Part shown: positions 44,478 to 54,200 of the stretch, one piece after another
How positions within the stretch are numbered: position 1 is the stretch's first letter
How the letters are laid out: every line of letters starts with the position of its first letter
Source of the DNA: Streptomyces sp. DSM 15324
Lineage (GTDB): Bacteria; Actinomycetota; Actinomycetes; Streptomycetales; Streptomycetaceae
DNA length: 64,000 nt
Reading direction: 5' to 3'
Assembly (NCBI RefSeq): GCF_001514285.1
Contig: NZ_KQ949034.1
Location: forward strand, 232,540-296,539
Notes under the pieces: model-generated
What the model was told of the DNA's origin: nothing
What the model saw: the letters and a program-made list of their open reading frames with translations, nothing else
Databases searched by the model: none
Made by a program: the position numbers and the translations under genes

Positions 44478-44911
44478 GAGTCACCGCGGCCCCCGGCCTG
44501 GTCGCGGCGGTGCGCTCGGCGAAGCAGTTCCTGACGTACGTGTCGTCCGGCCCGTTCCAGTACGCGGTCGCCGAGGCCCTGGCCCTGCCCGACACCTACT
44601 TCGACGCCTTCCGCGCGGACATGCTCGCCAAGCGCGACCTATTGGCGGCGGGGCTGGCGGAGGCGGGCTTCTCGGTCTTCAGTCCGGCCGGCACCTACTT
44701 CGTCACCACCGACATCCGGCCCCTCGGGGAGAGCGACGGCTTCGCCTTCTGCCGCGCCCTGCCGGAGCGCGCGGGCGTGGTCGCGATCCCCAACGCCGTC
44801 TTCTACGACCACAAGGACGCGGGCGCGCCCTATGTCCGCTTCGCTTTCTGCAAGCGCACCGAGGTACTGACGGACGCGACGGAACGGCTCCGCAAGGCAT
44901 TCGCGCACTGA
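44478..44911 (+). pseudogene. Aminotransferase 3' fragment
   Basis: Frame carrying the C-terminal third of the aminotransferase, without start codon or PLP lysine (the fragment begins after that lysine). It ends with TEVLTDATERLRKAFAH, plausibly the native tail of the chromosomal gene. It contains copy 2 of the 377-bp repeat. No ribosome binding site or start fits, so it is not expected to be expressed as a functional enzyme. Confidence 0.9.
44480..44856 (+). repeat. 377-bp direct repeat, copy 2
   Basis: Matches 43164-43540 with one mismatch. The 1,316-bp offset spans the alternative aminotransferase tail plus the toxin-antitoxin cassette. Confidence 0.97.
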
Positions 44912-45006
44912 CCGCTGTCATCCGGGGCCAAGTCGGCCCTTGATCTCTTGCGCCCCCACGCCAACAATGCACATGACAATATGGCCTGCAAGAGGGGACC
45001 CCCCAC

Positions 45007-45855
45007 GTGAGAAAGCCTCTCGTCGCCGCGATCTTCGCTCTGGCCGTCGCCGGGGCGGGCGCGGCGCCCGCGGTCGCTGCGCCCGTCGGCGCCGGGCCCG
45101 CGGCCACGGCGGCCGAGCCGACGCTCAAGGCCGTCAGCCTCGCCGGCACCGTGGCGCTCAGCAACTGCTCCGGCTCGCTCGTCCGCTTCCCGGACTCCGT
45201 GGACACCGACCCGGCGCTGGTGCTCTCCAACGGCCACTGCAGCCGGCTGATGGACCCGGGCGAGGTGATCACCAACCGGCCGGCCAACCGCCCGTTCGGC
45301 CTGCTCGACTCCTCGGGCGCTCAGGTCGCCACGCTGAACGCCGCCAAGCTGGCGTACGCAACGATGACCGACACGGACGTGGCGATCTACGAGCTCACCA
45401 CCACCTACGCGGCGATCAAGACCTCCTACGGGGTGTCGGCGCTGACGGTGCGGGACACGCACCCGACCGCCGGTACCGCCGTCACCGTGGCGTCCGGCGC
45501 CTGGAAGAAGCTCCTGGACTGCACCATCGACGGGTTCGTGCATCGCCTCAAGGAGGGCAGGTGGACCTGGAAGGACTCGGTCCGCTACACCTCCGCGTGC
45601 CAGACCATCGGCGGCACCTCCGGCTCGCCGGTGATCGACCAGGCCACCGGTGAGGTGGTCGCCGTCCACAACACGGGCAACGAGAACGGGGCGTCCTGCA
45701 CGGTGGACAACCCCTGCGAGGTGGACCAGGAGGGAAGCGTCACCGTCCGCAAGGGCATCAACTACGGCCAGCAGACCTACCAGATCCCGGCCTGCTTCGG
45801 GACCGGCAACCAGCTGGACCTCAGCGCCGCCGGGTGCACCCTGCCGAAGCCGTAG
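45007..45855 (+). CDS. Secreted trypsin-like serine protease
   Basis: A 282-residue protein with a signal peptide (MRKPLVAAIFALAVAGAGA). The catalytic triad reads His in LSNGHCSR, Asp in TDTDVAIYEL and Ser in GGTSGSPVID. Cysteine pairs include NCSGS, GHCSR, LDCTIDG and TSACQTIGG. It is a chymotrypsin-fold extracellular protease. Start ATG or GTG near 45007; GAGG lies upstream. It is transcribed away from the mobile region. Confidence 0.92.
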   Translation: MRKPLVAAIFALAVAGAGAAPAVAAPVGAGPAATAAEPTLKAVSLAGTVALSNCSGSLVRFPDSVDTDPALVLSNGHCSRLMDPGEVITNRPANRPFGLLDSSGAQVATLNAAKLAYATMTDTDVAIYELTTTYAAIKTSYGVSALTVRDTHPTAGTAVTVASGAWKKLLDCTIDGFVHRLKEGRWTWKDSVRYTSACQTIGGTSGSPVIDQATGEVVAVHNTGNENGASCTVDNPCEVDQEGSVTVRKGINYGQQTYQIPACFGTGNQLDLSAAGCTLPKP

Positions 45856-45885
45856 CGCCCGGCCCTCGGGTCCGGATCGATTCGC

Positions 45886-45931
45886 ACGTGTCCGTCCAGG
45901 AGCTCCTGACGTGTCCGTCCAGGAGCTCCTG
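45886..45931. repeat. Two 23-bp tandem copies containing a palindrome
   Basis: Exact copies at 45886-45908 and 45909-45931 between the convergent stops of the two protease genes. Each contains the palindrome CAGGAGCTCCTG. It may act as a terminator in both directions. Confidence 0.8.
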
Positions 45932-45950
45932 ACGGTGTCCGCCGTGACGC

Positions 45951-47597
45951 TCAGTTCACGTTGACCGCGCTCCAGGCCGCCGCCACCGTGGTGAACTCCG
46001 TGCCGCCCGCGCCGTAGAGGTCCCGGGCCGCGTTCAGGGTGGCGGTCCTCGCTCCCGCGTAGTTCGTGGAGGACGTCATGTAGACGGTCAGGGCGCGGTA
46101 CCAGATCGCGCCGAGCTTGGCGCGGCCGATGCCGGTGACGGTCGAACCGCCGTACGTCGGGGAGTCGTAGGTGACCCCGTTGATCGTCTTGGCGCCGCTG
46201 CCCTCGGCGAGGAGATAGGCGAAGTGGTTGGCGACCCCGGACGAGAAGTGGACGCTGAGGTTGGCGACCGAACTGTTCCAGTAGTCCGCCGAGCCGCCGT
46301 CCCTGCTCGGCCTGTCCATGTAGCGCAGGGCGTCCCGCCCGAGGCCGGGGCGGACGACCTTCTCGCCGATCAGGTAGTCGCCGGTGTCCTGCTCGTTCCC
46401 CGCGTAGAACTCGACCAGCGTTCCGAAGATGTCGGACGTGGCCTCGTTCAGGCCGCCGGACTCGCCCGAGTAGAGCAGTCCGGCGGTTCTCGAGGTCACG
46501 CCGTGGGACATCTCGTGGGCGGCCACGTCCAGCCCCACCATCGGTCCGAAATGGGTGCCGTTGCCGTCGCCGTAGGTCATGCAGAAGCAGTCGTCGTTCC
46601 AGAAGGCGTTGGAGTAGCCGGTGCCGTAGTGGACGCGGTTGTAGGAGCCCTTGCCGTCGTTGCCGATGCCGTTGCGGCCGTGGACGTTCTTGTAGTAGTC
46701 CCAGGTCACGTCGCTGCCGTACTGGGCGTCGACAGCGGCTGTCGAGCGGTCGGCGGTCGTGCCCGAGCCCCAGTGGTTGTCGTCGTCCGTGAAGAGGGTG
46801 ACGGGGGCGCGGCTGCTGCAGCCGCTGCGGGTGCACACGTCGGTCCTGTCGGCCGCGTCACCGGTGTAGGTGCCACCCCGCGTGGGGTCCTTGAGCTGGT
46901 ACGTCGACCCCGAGAGGGTCGTCTCCAGCGCGAGCGTGCCGCTGTAGAGGGACTGGCCGTCGCCGGTGGCCGTCTCGATGCCGTCCCAGGCGTCGATCCG
47001 GACACCGGTGCGGGCGTCGGTCAGCACCGCCCGGGCGACCGGGTTGCCGAGCGAGTCCAGCCCGGCGGCATGGGTGCGCCAGGCCAGTCTCGGGGCACCG
47101 TGCAGGGTGTCGACGACGAGCCGGGGCTGGGCCTTGACCTGCTGAAGCGTGTCGCCCGGGTGGGCCGCGCGCAGGGCGTGCACGGCGAGGTCGGCCGCCC
47201 TGGGGGCCGGCACCTTCGGGGTGGTGCTCGGCAGCGAGATCTCCGCCCTCGTCGCCCGGTCGGCGCCGCGGTATGTGCCGTCGGGGGCCAGGTGGACGAC
47301 GAAGTCACCGCCGAGGACGGGGAGTTGGTGGTAGGTACGGTCGTAGCGAACGTGCTGGGCGCCGTCCTTGTCCACGATCACGTCCCGCACGGAGGCCTCC
47401 TGCGCGGAGGTGAGGCCCAGGGCCGCGGCCCGGTCGGCGAGGACCGCCGCCGCGTTGTCGAGGGCGGTGGCGCGGGTCGGCCTGTCGGCCGCGTCGGCGG
47501 CCGGGGAGAGTAAGGCGGCCACGAGCGTGGCGGTGGTGGCGGCGATGCCGGCGGTGGCGAGACGGGAACCTCGGACATGCTGCCGTATCCGACTCAT
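45951..47597 (-). CDS. Secreted M4-family (thermolysin-like) metalloprotease
   Basis: A 548-residue precursor. ATG 47597 chosen as the first codon directly before a signal peptide (SRIRQHVRGSRLATAGIAAT, then hydrophobic core). An FTP/PepSY-type propeptide follows, then the catalytic domain with zinc site DVAAHEMSHGVTS and second Glu in GGLNEATSDIFG. The catalytic His is in SSGVANHFAYLL. It secretes as a zymogen that matures outside the cell. It converges with the serine protease gene. Confidence 0.95.
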   Translation of the reverse strand: MSRIRQHVRGSRLATAGIAATTATLVAALLSPAADAADRPTRATALDNAAAVLADRAAALGLTSAQEASVRDVIVDKDGAQHVRYDRTYHQLPVLGGDFVVHLAPDGTYRGADRATRAEISLPSTTPKVPAPRAADLAVHALRAAHPGDTLQQVKAQPRLVVDTLHGAPRLAWRTHAAGLDSLGNPVARAVLTDARTGVRIDAWDGIETATGDGQSLYSGTLALETTLSGSTYQLKDPTRGGTYTGDAADRTDVCTRSGCSSRAPVTLFTDDDNHWGSGTTADRSTAAVDAQYGSDVTWDYYKNVHGRNGIGNDGKGSYNRVHYGTGYSNAFWNDDCFCMTYGDGNGTHFGPMVGLDVAAHEMSHGVTSRTAGLLYSGESGGLNEATSDIFGTLVEFYAGNEQDTGDYLIGEKVVRPGLGRDALRYMDRPSRDGGSADYWNSSVANLSVHFSSGVANHFAYLLAEGSGAKTINGVTYDSPTYGGSTVTGIGRAKLGAIWYRALTVYMTSSTNYAGARTATLNAARDLYGAGGTEFTTVAAAWSAVNVN

Positions 47598-47792
47598 CAG
47601 TGTCTTCTGTCTCCTGGAGAAGGCGCCGTGGGGGCGCGTGGGGGGGTGGGCGCCCGGGGGATGGCACAGGAGGGGCACCGGGGAGCCGCGCCGGGGGCGG
47701 CGCTGATCTCGTCCTGGCATTCAAGAGGGCGCAGTCCTGTCATGTCCAGGTCTACCGCGCCGAAGTGTTCCTCGAAGGCGTGCGCGGGCTGC

Positions 47793-47847
47793 AAAAAAGG
47801 TAGGCGGGGCTTGCGTCCACAGTCTGTGGACGCAAGCCCCGCCTACC
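47793..47847 (-). terminator. 49-bp perfect hairpin with T tract
   Basis: Arms of 24 bases (47799-47822 and 47824-47847) around one base. Read on the minus strand it is followed by six T residues, a textbook intrinsic terminator for the YbjN gene and rare among the U-less hairpins elsewhere in the window. The arm starts GGTAGGCGGGGCTTGCGTCC. Confidence 0.85.
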
Positions 47848-47874
47848 GACGGGCTGACCTGCCGCGGGGGGGAC

Positions 47875-48411
47875 CTACTCGTCGCCCTCCCCGGGCTCGC
47901 CGTCCGTGCCGTCGACGTCCTTCTCCAGGCCCAGCTGCTCCACCAGCCACTTGTCGAACTCGATGGCGGCGCGCACCCAGCTCACCGTGGAGGAGACGAA
48001 CAGCTCGATGTTCACCCCGGCGCCGATCAGCAGCTGCGCCTCGCCGATGAGGCGGACGGTGCCGTCGTCGTGGGTGTGCGTGTAGACCTTGGGCCACAGG
48101 GTGCGCCGGTTCCAGTCGTCGATCGCCTCCAGCAGCGGCTGCTTGTCGTCGATCTGGTGCGGCCGGTCGTAGAACGTCCGCACCGAGTAGACCGCCTGGT
48201 CACCCTCGCCGCGGAACATGAAGTACGTGCGGAACTCCTCCCACGGCGCCGCGAGGTCACCCTCGTCGTCGACGACGTACTTCAGCTCCATCTGGTCGAG
48301 GAGCTGCTTCACGAGGTCCTGATCCGGGACTACGGGGCCCGCCGGTCCCTGGGGCTGCGGCTCGGGCTGCTGGCCCCCGAAGTTCGGAATCGAGGACGGG
48401 TCGATGCTCAC
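47875..48411 (-). CDS. YbjN-domain protein
   Basis: A 178-residue protein; GTG 48411 has AAGGGA seven bases upstream. The YbjN/type III chaperone-like domain covers about residues 30-165 (LVKQLLDQMELKYVVDDEGD, then YFMFRGEGDQAVYSVRTF and WVRAAIEFDKWLVEQLGL). It is thought to have a chaperone-like fold; function unknown. Acidic C-terminal tail. Located between protease genes and clpB. Confidence 0.85.
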   Translation of the reverse strand: MSIDPSSIPNFGGQQPEPQPQGPAGPVVPDQDLVKQLLDQMELKYVVDDEGDLAAPWEEFRTYFMFRGEGDQAVYSVRTFYDRPHQIDDKQPLLEAIDDWNRRTLWPKVYTHTHDDGTVRLIGEAQLLIGAGVNIELFVSSTVSWVRAAIEFDKWLVEQLGLEKDVDGTDGEPGEGDE

Positions 48412-48555
48412 CGAAATTTCCCTTCGTACGGATCCTGCCATCCTCCCCCATCCGGGGAGGGGGGTGGCAAGCCCCGCCCCCCAGGGTTCACCTCAGGTTG
48501 GGGCGATTCCGCTGAGAGCGTGGGGGCGGCGGTCGGGTGGTGCGATGATCCGCCC

Positions 48556-48669
48556 ATGGCCCTGAGACGAGAGATCCGCTGGCTGCTGTGGACGCTGTGG
48601 TGGGGGTGCCTGGTCTTCTCGCTGTGGTTCTTCTGGATGGTGTACGTCGTCTTCACGACCGACACCTGA
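48556..48669 (+). CDS. 37-residue single-span membrane protein
   Basis: Frame ATG 48556 to stop 48669: MALRREIRWLLWTLWWGCLV, then an aromatic hydrophobic span ending YVVFTTDT. A basic N-terminus and one helix rich in Trp and Phe fit a small integral protein, N-terminus inside. It is followed within ten bases by a strong hairpin. Codon bias and a downstream terminator support translation; conservation could not be checked. Confidence 0.5.
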   Translation: MALRREIRWLLWTLWWGCLVFSLWFFWMVYVVFTTDT

Positions 48670-48672
48670 GCG

Positions 48673-48703
48673 CGCCGGCCCCCGAGGGACACGGGGGCCG
48701 GCG
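48673..48703. terminator. Hairpin between the small membrane gene and clpB
   Basis: Perfect 11-base arms CGCCGGCCCCC / GGGGGCCGGCG with a 9-base loop. It lies between converging stops, 12 bases before that of clpB. Confidence 0.7.
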
Positions 48704-48714
48704 TCTGGGCGTGA

Positions 48715-51312
<2,598 letters not shown>

Positions 51313-51373
51313 GTTCGCTGTCTCCTCCTTGCGTCAGCCGTCTCCCTTGTCTGACTGTTCCAGCGTACACAAA

Positions 51374-51394
51374 GTTGAGTCTATTCCGCTCAAT
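51374..51394. promoter_or_regulatory. HAIR-type operator (HspR) upstream of clpB
   Basis: gTTGAGT, seven spacer bases, gCTCAAt: 12 of 14 arm positions match the HspR consensus CTTGAGT-N7-ACTCAAG. It lies 62 bases before the clpB start on the minus strand, the position expected for HspR repression. Direct match plus known HspR regulation of clpB in Streptomyces. Confidence 0.85.
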
Positions 51395-51552
51395 GTTGGG
51401 GGCAGGGCTTCGCCCGCGTGCGGTGAGGGCGGGAGGGGCGGAACGACGGGCCGGGGCTGATCCAAACCCGGCACCCGTGCCGTGCGGCGTTTTCCGGCCA
51501 CGGCACATGGGTTTCGACATCCGCAGAAACGCGGAAATGTCCCCCTGAAACT

Positions 51553-51593
51553 GCAGCGGCGTCACCGTGTTCAGGTCACGGTGACGCCGCTGC
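51553..51593. terminator. 17-bp hairpin before clpB
   Basis: Perfect arms GCAGCGGCGTCACCGTG / CACGGTGACGCCGCTGC, 7-base loop, at the 3' end of the minus-strand operon ending at 51638. It separates that operon from the clpB promoter. Confidence 0.75.
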
Positions 51594-51637
51594 GGGGGGA
51601 AGCGCCTGAGGCGATCTGTTACGACGGGGGAATCGCG

Positions 51638-51976
51638 TCAGGCACTGCGGGGGGTGGCTGAGATGGTGCGCGGGGCGGCCTGGGGAGCCGGCTCCGACAA
51701 CTGGTGGTCGCGCTGATCCAGGTTCACGAAGATCATTCCGTACCGGATCGCGCACCGGACGGGCTGCGGCGCCCCCCGGGGCCGCCGCAGGCACCGATAG
51801 GCCCGGACGTCGTCCTCCTCGTCCCGGGTGACGACCACCGGTTCTCCGAACACGGTCACCATCAACGAGTCACCACTGTGGGGGATGGCGGTGACCAGGT
51901 CGATGAAGTGCCAGCCGGAGCGGTAGGCGGTGGCCATCTCGCGGCGGAAGGAGCGGTCGTCGGGTGGTGTACTCAC
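51638..51976 (-). CDS. Rieske-oxygenase-like protein lacking cluster ligands
   Basis: A 112-residue protein from GTG 51976 with GGAG five bases upstream. The sequence WHFIDLVTAIPHSGDSLM, VFGEPVVVTRDEEDDVRAYR and then YGMIFVNLDQRDHQ resembles the start and the later strands of Rieske dioxygenase alpha-subunit domains. Where a CxH pair is expected it reads CLRRPRGA, and the second CxxH segment is absent, so it cannot bind a normal 2Fe-2S cluster. It is translationally coupled to the peptide gene upstream (TGA then CGTG). Family assignment is tentative. Confidence 0.6.
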   Translation of the reverse strand: MSTPPDDRSFRREMATAYRSGWHFIDLVTAIPHSGDSLMVTVFGEPVVVTRDEEDDVRAYRCLRRPRGAPQPVRCAIRYGMIFVNLDQRDHQLSEPAPQAAPRTISATPRSA

Positions 51977-51977
51977 G

Positions 51978-52175
51978 TCAGCTCCACGCGGTGTCTGCCG
52001 GGTAGACAGAAGCAACCTCGTCGCCACCGGCCGCGGCCGACCATGCCGTGTCGCGCTGCGGCTCGCTGGTCCCGCCGGACAGGCCGGTCAGCGCTCCGAA
52101 GGCCAGAACGGCGGAGAAGGCGGCGACAAGTACTGAGCGAAGCATTTTGTTCCGCATATTCGGCTTCGTCCTCAC
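51978..52175 (-). CDS. Small secreted peptide precursor with DTAWS repeats
   Basis: A 65-residue protein from GTG 52175 (GGGGA seven bases upstream). A basic start (MRTKPNMRNKMLR) and a hydrophobic stretch (SVLVAAFSAVLAFGALTGL) form a signal peptide. The mature part of about 30 residues contains two copies of DTAWS, the last ending the protein. Its stop is one base from the GTG of the Rieske-like gene, so the two are coupled. The gene is divergent from a LuxR-type regulator gene. No known family; it could be a signalling or antibacterial peptide. Confidence 0.6.
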   Translation of the reverse strand: MRTKPNMRNKMLRSVLVAAFSAVLAFGALTGLSGGTSEPQRDTAWSAAAGGDEVASVYPADTAWS

Positions 52176-52260
52176 TTGAAGTTCCCCTTTCCCCCGACGA
52201 GTAAGACGATGGCTCATTCGGGCACGTCATGGCCACACGATCGGTGCATCATGTTCCTGC

Positions 52261-53271
52261 ATGTTCAGGACCCTGGGGGGTGGAGATTTGGCAACGAATC
52301 GAATAAATGGGACACATCCCCACGCCATGACCGACCTGTGCGAGGAAGGAAGCCGCCTATACGCGGACGCACTTCGCACCGGACGCATCGCCCGCGTGGA
52401 CGTGGAGCCCGCCCCTTGCCTGATGGAGCTCGCTCTGTTGTACCCCGACGCCGATGACGCGAACTGGCTGCGTCCGGTTCCCCCTTCGATCGCCCTGGCC
52501 CAGCGGCTCAATCCCCTCGAACGCGAGATCACCGAGCGCCGACGGCTCTCCGTCGAGCTGGCCGAGGCGTTCGAACCGTTCATGGCGCTCAGCGCCCCGC
52601 CGACGACCTCCACCCCCTCGATCACCCTGCTCGAAGGCCTCGACCACATCAACGGGGCGCTGGACCTCGCCGCCTCGCAGTGCCGGAACGAGGTGCTGTC
52701 GATCCAGCCGAGCCACCGCCACCCGGAACGCAGGCTCATCGAGGCGCTGGAACGCGACAAGCCGCTGATCGAACGCGGCGTGCGGATCCGGACCCTCTAC
52801 CAGCACACGGCCCGCTACAGCCCCGAACGGCTCGCTTGGGTGGACCAGTTCGCCGACGGCAAGGCGGAGTACCGCACCATCGACGAACTGGTCGAGCGGC
52901 TGATCATCTGTGACGAGACAGTGGCGTTCATCCCGATCCGCGACGACCGCCAGGTCGCCCTGGAGATCCGCCACGCCGGACTGGTCCGCTACCTCATCAA
53001 GGTGTTCGAGTTCATGTGGAACCGGGCCGTCCCGCTGAGCGCCGGAGCGCCCTACGAGACCGCCCCCGACGGTCTCACCGACATCCAGCACTCCATCGCC
53101 AAACTCCTCGTCGAGGGCCACGTCGACGAGGCCATCGCCCGCCGGCTCGGGATGAACGTCCGCACCTGCCGCGCCCACATCGCCAAGCTCGCCACCGCCC
53201 TGGGCAGCGGCAGCCGGGCCCAGCTCGGCTACCTCATCGCGCAGTCGGGGATCCTGGACCGGGACGAGTGA
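52261..53271 (+). CDS. LuxR-type regulator with N-terminal sensor domain, paralogue 1
   Basis: Up to 336 residues from ATG 52261; a later ATG (52327, MTDLCEEGSRLYADALRTGR) is also possible. An N-terminal conserved segment has CEEGSRLYADALRTG and EPAPCLMELALLYPDADDANW. A middle domain reads LLEGLDHINGALDLAASQC and VLSIQPSHRHPERRLIEALE, like TrmB/PLD-type sensor parts. The C-terminal HTH is LTDIQHSIAKLLVEGHVDEAIARR then NVRTCRAHIAKLA. It lies divergent from the DTAWS peptide operon and is the first of four paralogues. Confidence 0.8.
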   Translation: MFRTLGGGDLATNRINGTHPHAMTDLCEEGSRLYADALRTGRIARVDVEPAPCLMELALLYPDADDANWLRPVPPSIALAQRLNPLEREITERRRLSVELAEAFEPFMALSAPPTTSTPSITLLEGLDHINGALDLAASQCRNEVLSIQPSHRHPERRLIEALERDKPLIERGVRIRTLYQHTARYSPERLAWVDQFADGKAEYRTIDELVERLIICDETVAFIPIRDDRQVALEIRHAGLVRYLIKVFEFMWNRAVPLSAGAPYETAPDGLTDIQHSIAKLLVEGHVDEAIARRLGMNVRTCRAHIAKLATALGSGSRAQLGYLIAQSGILDRDE

Positions 53272-53298
53272 GGTGACGGTCTCCCGAAGAGGGCGCGG

Positions 53299-54121
53299 AT
53301 GAGGAGCGAGGTGCACCACCCCACCGAAGAGGTGTGCGAGCCGGGACCGGGGCTCTGCGCCCACGCCCTGCGCGAGGGCCGGGTGCCCCGGGCCGAGGCC
53401 GGGCACACCCCCTGTCTGCTCGTCGCCCGGCTGCTGCGGCCGGACCGCGACGACGCCGGCCTGCGGAACCTGGCCACCCCGATGTACCCCGAGGCCGTGC
53501 GCCAGCAGGCCCAGAACGGTGTCACCCCCCGTCGGCGGGCCATCGCCGCCCTCCTCGTCGAGGGCCACACGGACACCGTCGTCGCCGACCGCCTCGGCAT
53601 GAACGTCCGCACCGCCCGCCGTCGCCCTGCACCGCGCGCTGCGGCCCCTCGCGGACCGCGTGGTGGACGAACGGCGGCACACGGCACGGCTGGTGGAGAC
53701 GTTCGAACCGCTGCCCCGGCTCGCCCCGGGCCCCGGGGCCGGACCGGAGGCGTCCGCCATCGGCGTCCTGAGCGGCCATGGCCGCATCAACGACGCCATC
53801 ACCTCTGGCGGGCATCCCGCAGCACTCCGGTACTTCGCCTCGGCCTTCGCACGTCTCCGGAACCTGGCCACCCCGATGTACCCCGAGGCCGTGCGGCAGC
53901 CGGCCCACGACAGGGTCACCCCCCGCCGGCGGGCCATCGCCGCCCTCCTCGTCGAGGGCCACACGGACACCGTCATCGCCGACCGCCTCGGCATGAACGT
54001 CCGCACCGCACGCGTCCACATCGCCGGACCCGCCGCCCGCCTCGGCAGCGAGAGCCGCGCCCAGCTCGGCCACCTCATCGCACGCTCAGGAATCCTCGAC
54101 CAGGAAAGAGACCCGACTTGA
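53299..54121 (+). pseudogene. LuxR-type regulator, rearranged and frameshifted (paralogue 2)
   Basis: Pieces of the paralogue sequence occur in the wrong order. An N-terminal piece (HALREGRVPRAEAGHTPCLL) is followed by an HTH segment (ATPMYPEAVRQQAQNGVTPRR, to about 53622). Then comes a frame shift to the second frame, a middle piece (HTARLVETFEPLPRL), loss of the sensor core, and a second HTH that runs to the stop. The two HTH segments (53459-53622 and 53857-54013) are about 165-bp imperfect direct repeats. No functional product is expected. Confidence 0.75.
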
Positions 54122-54200
54122 CATCCTCCTCGCCCTAAAGGACGGGGATTCCTGGCTCACGTTGGCTGGGGACCAGCGGTCCGCCAGCTCTTACACGATC
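54119..54200 (-). ncRNA. Predicted omega RNA (TnpB guide RNA) 3' region
   Basis: In IS605 systems the guide RNA overlaps the end of tnpB and the right end. The AATCCCCGTCCTTTAGGGCG sequence at the element end, read on the minus strand, fits this terminal structure. The guide would start just outside, in the end of the regulator pseudogene. Only position is used here; length is approximate. Confidence 0.4.
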
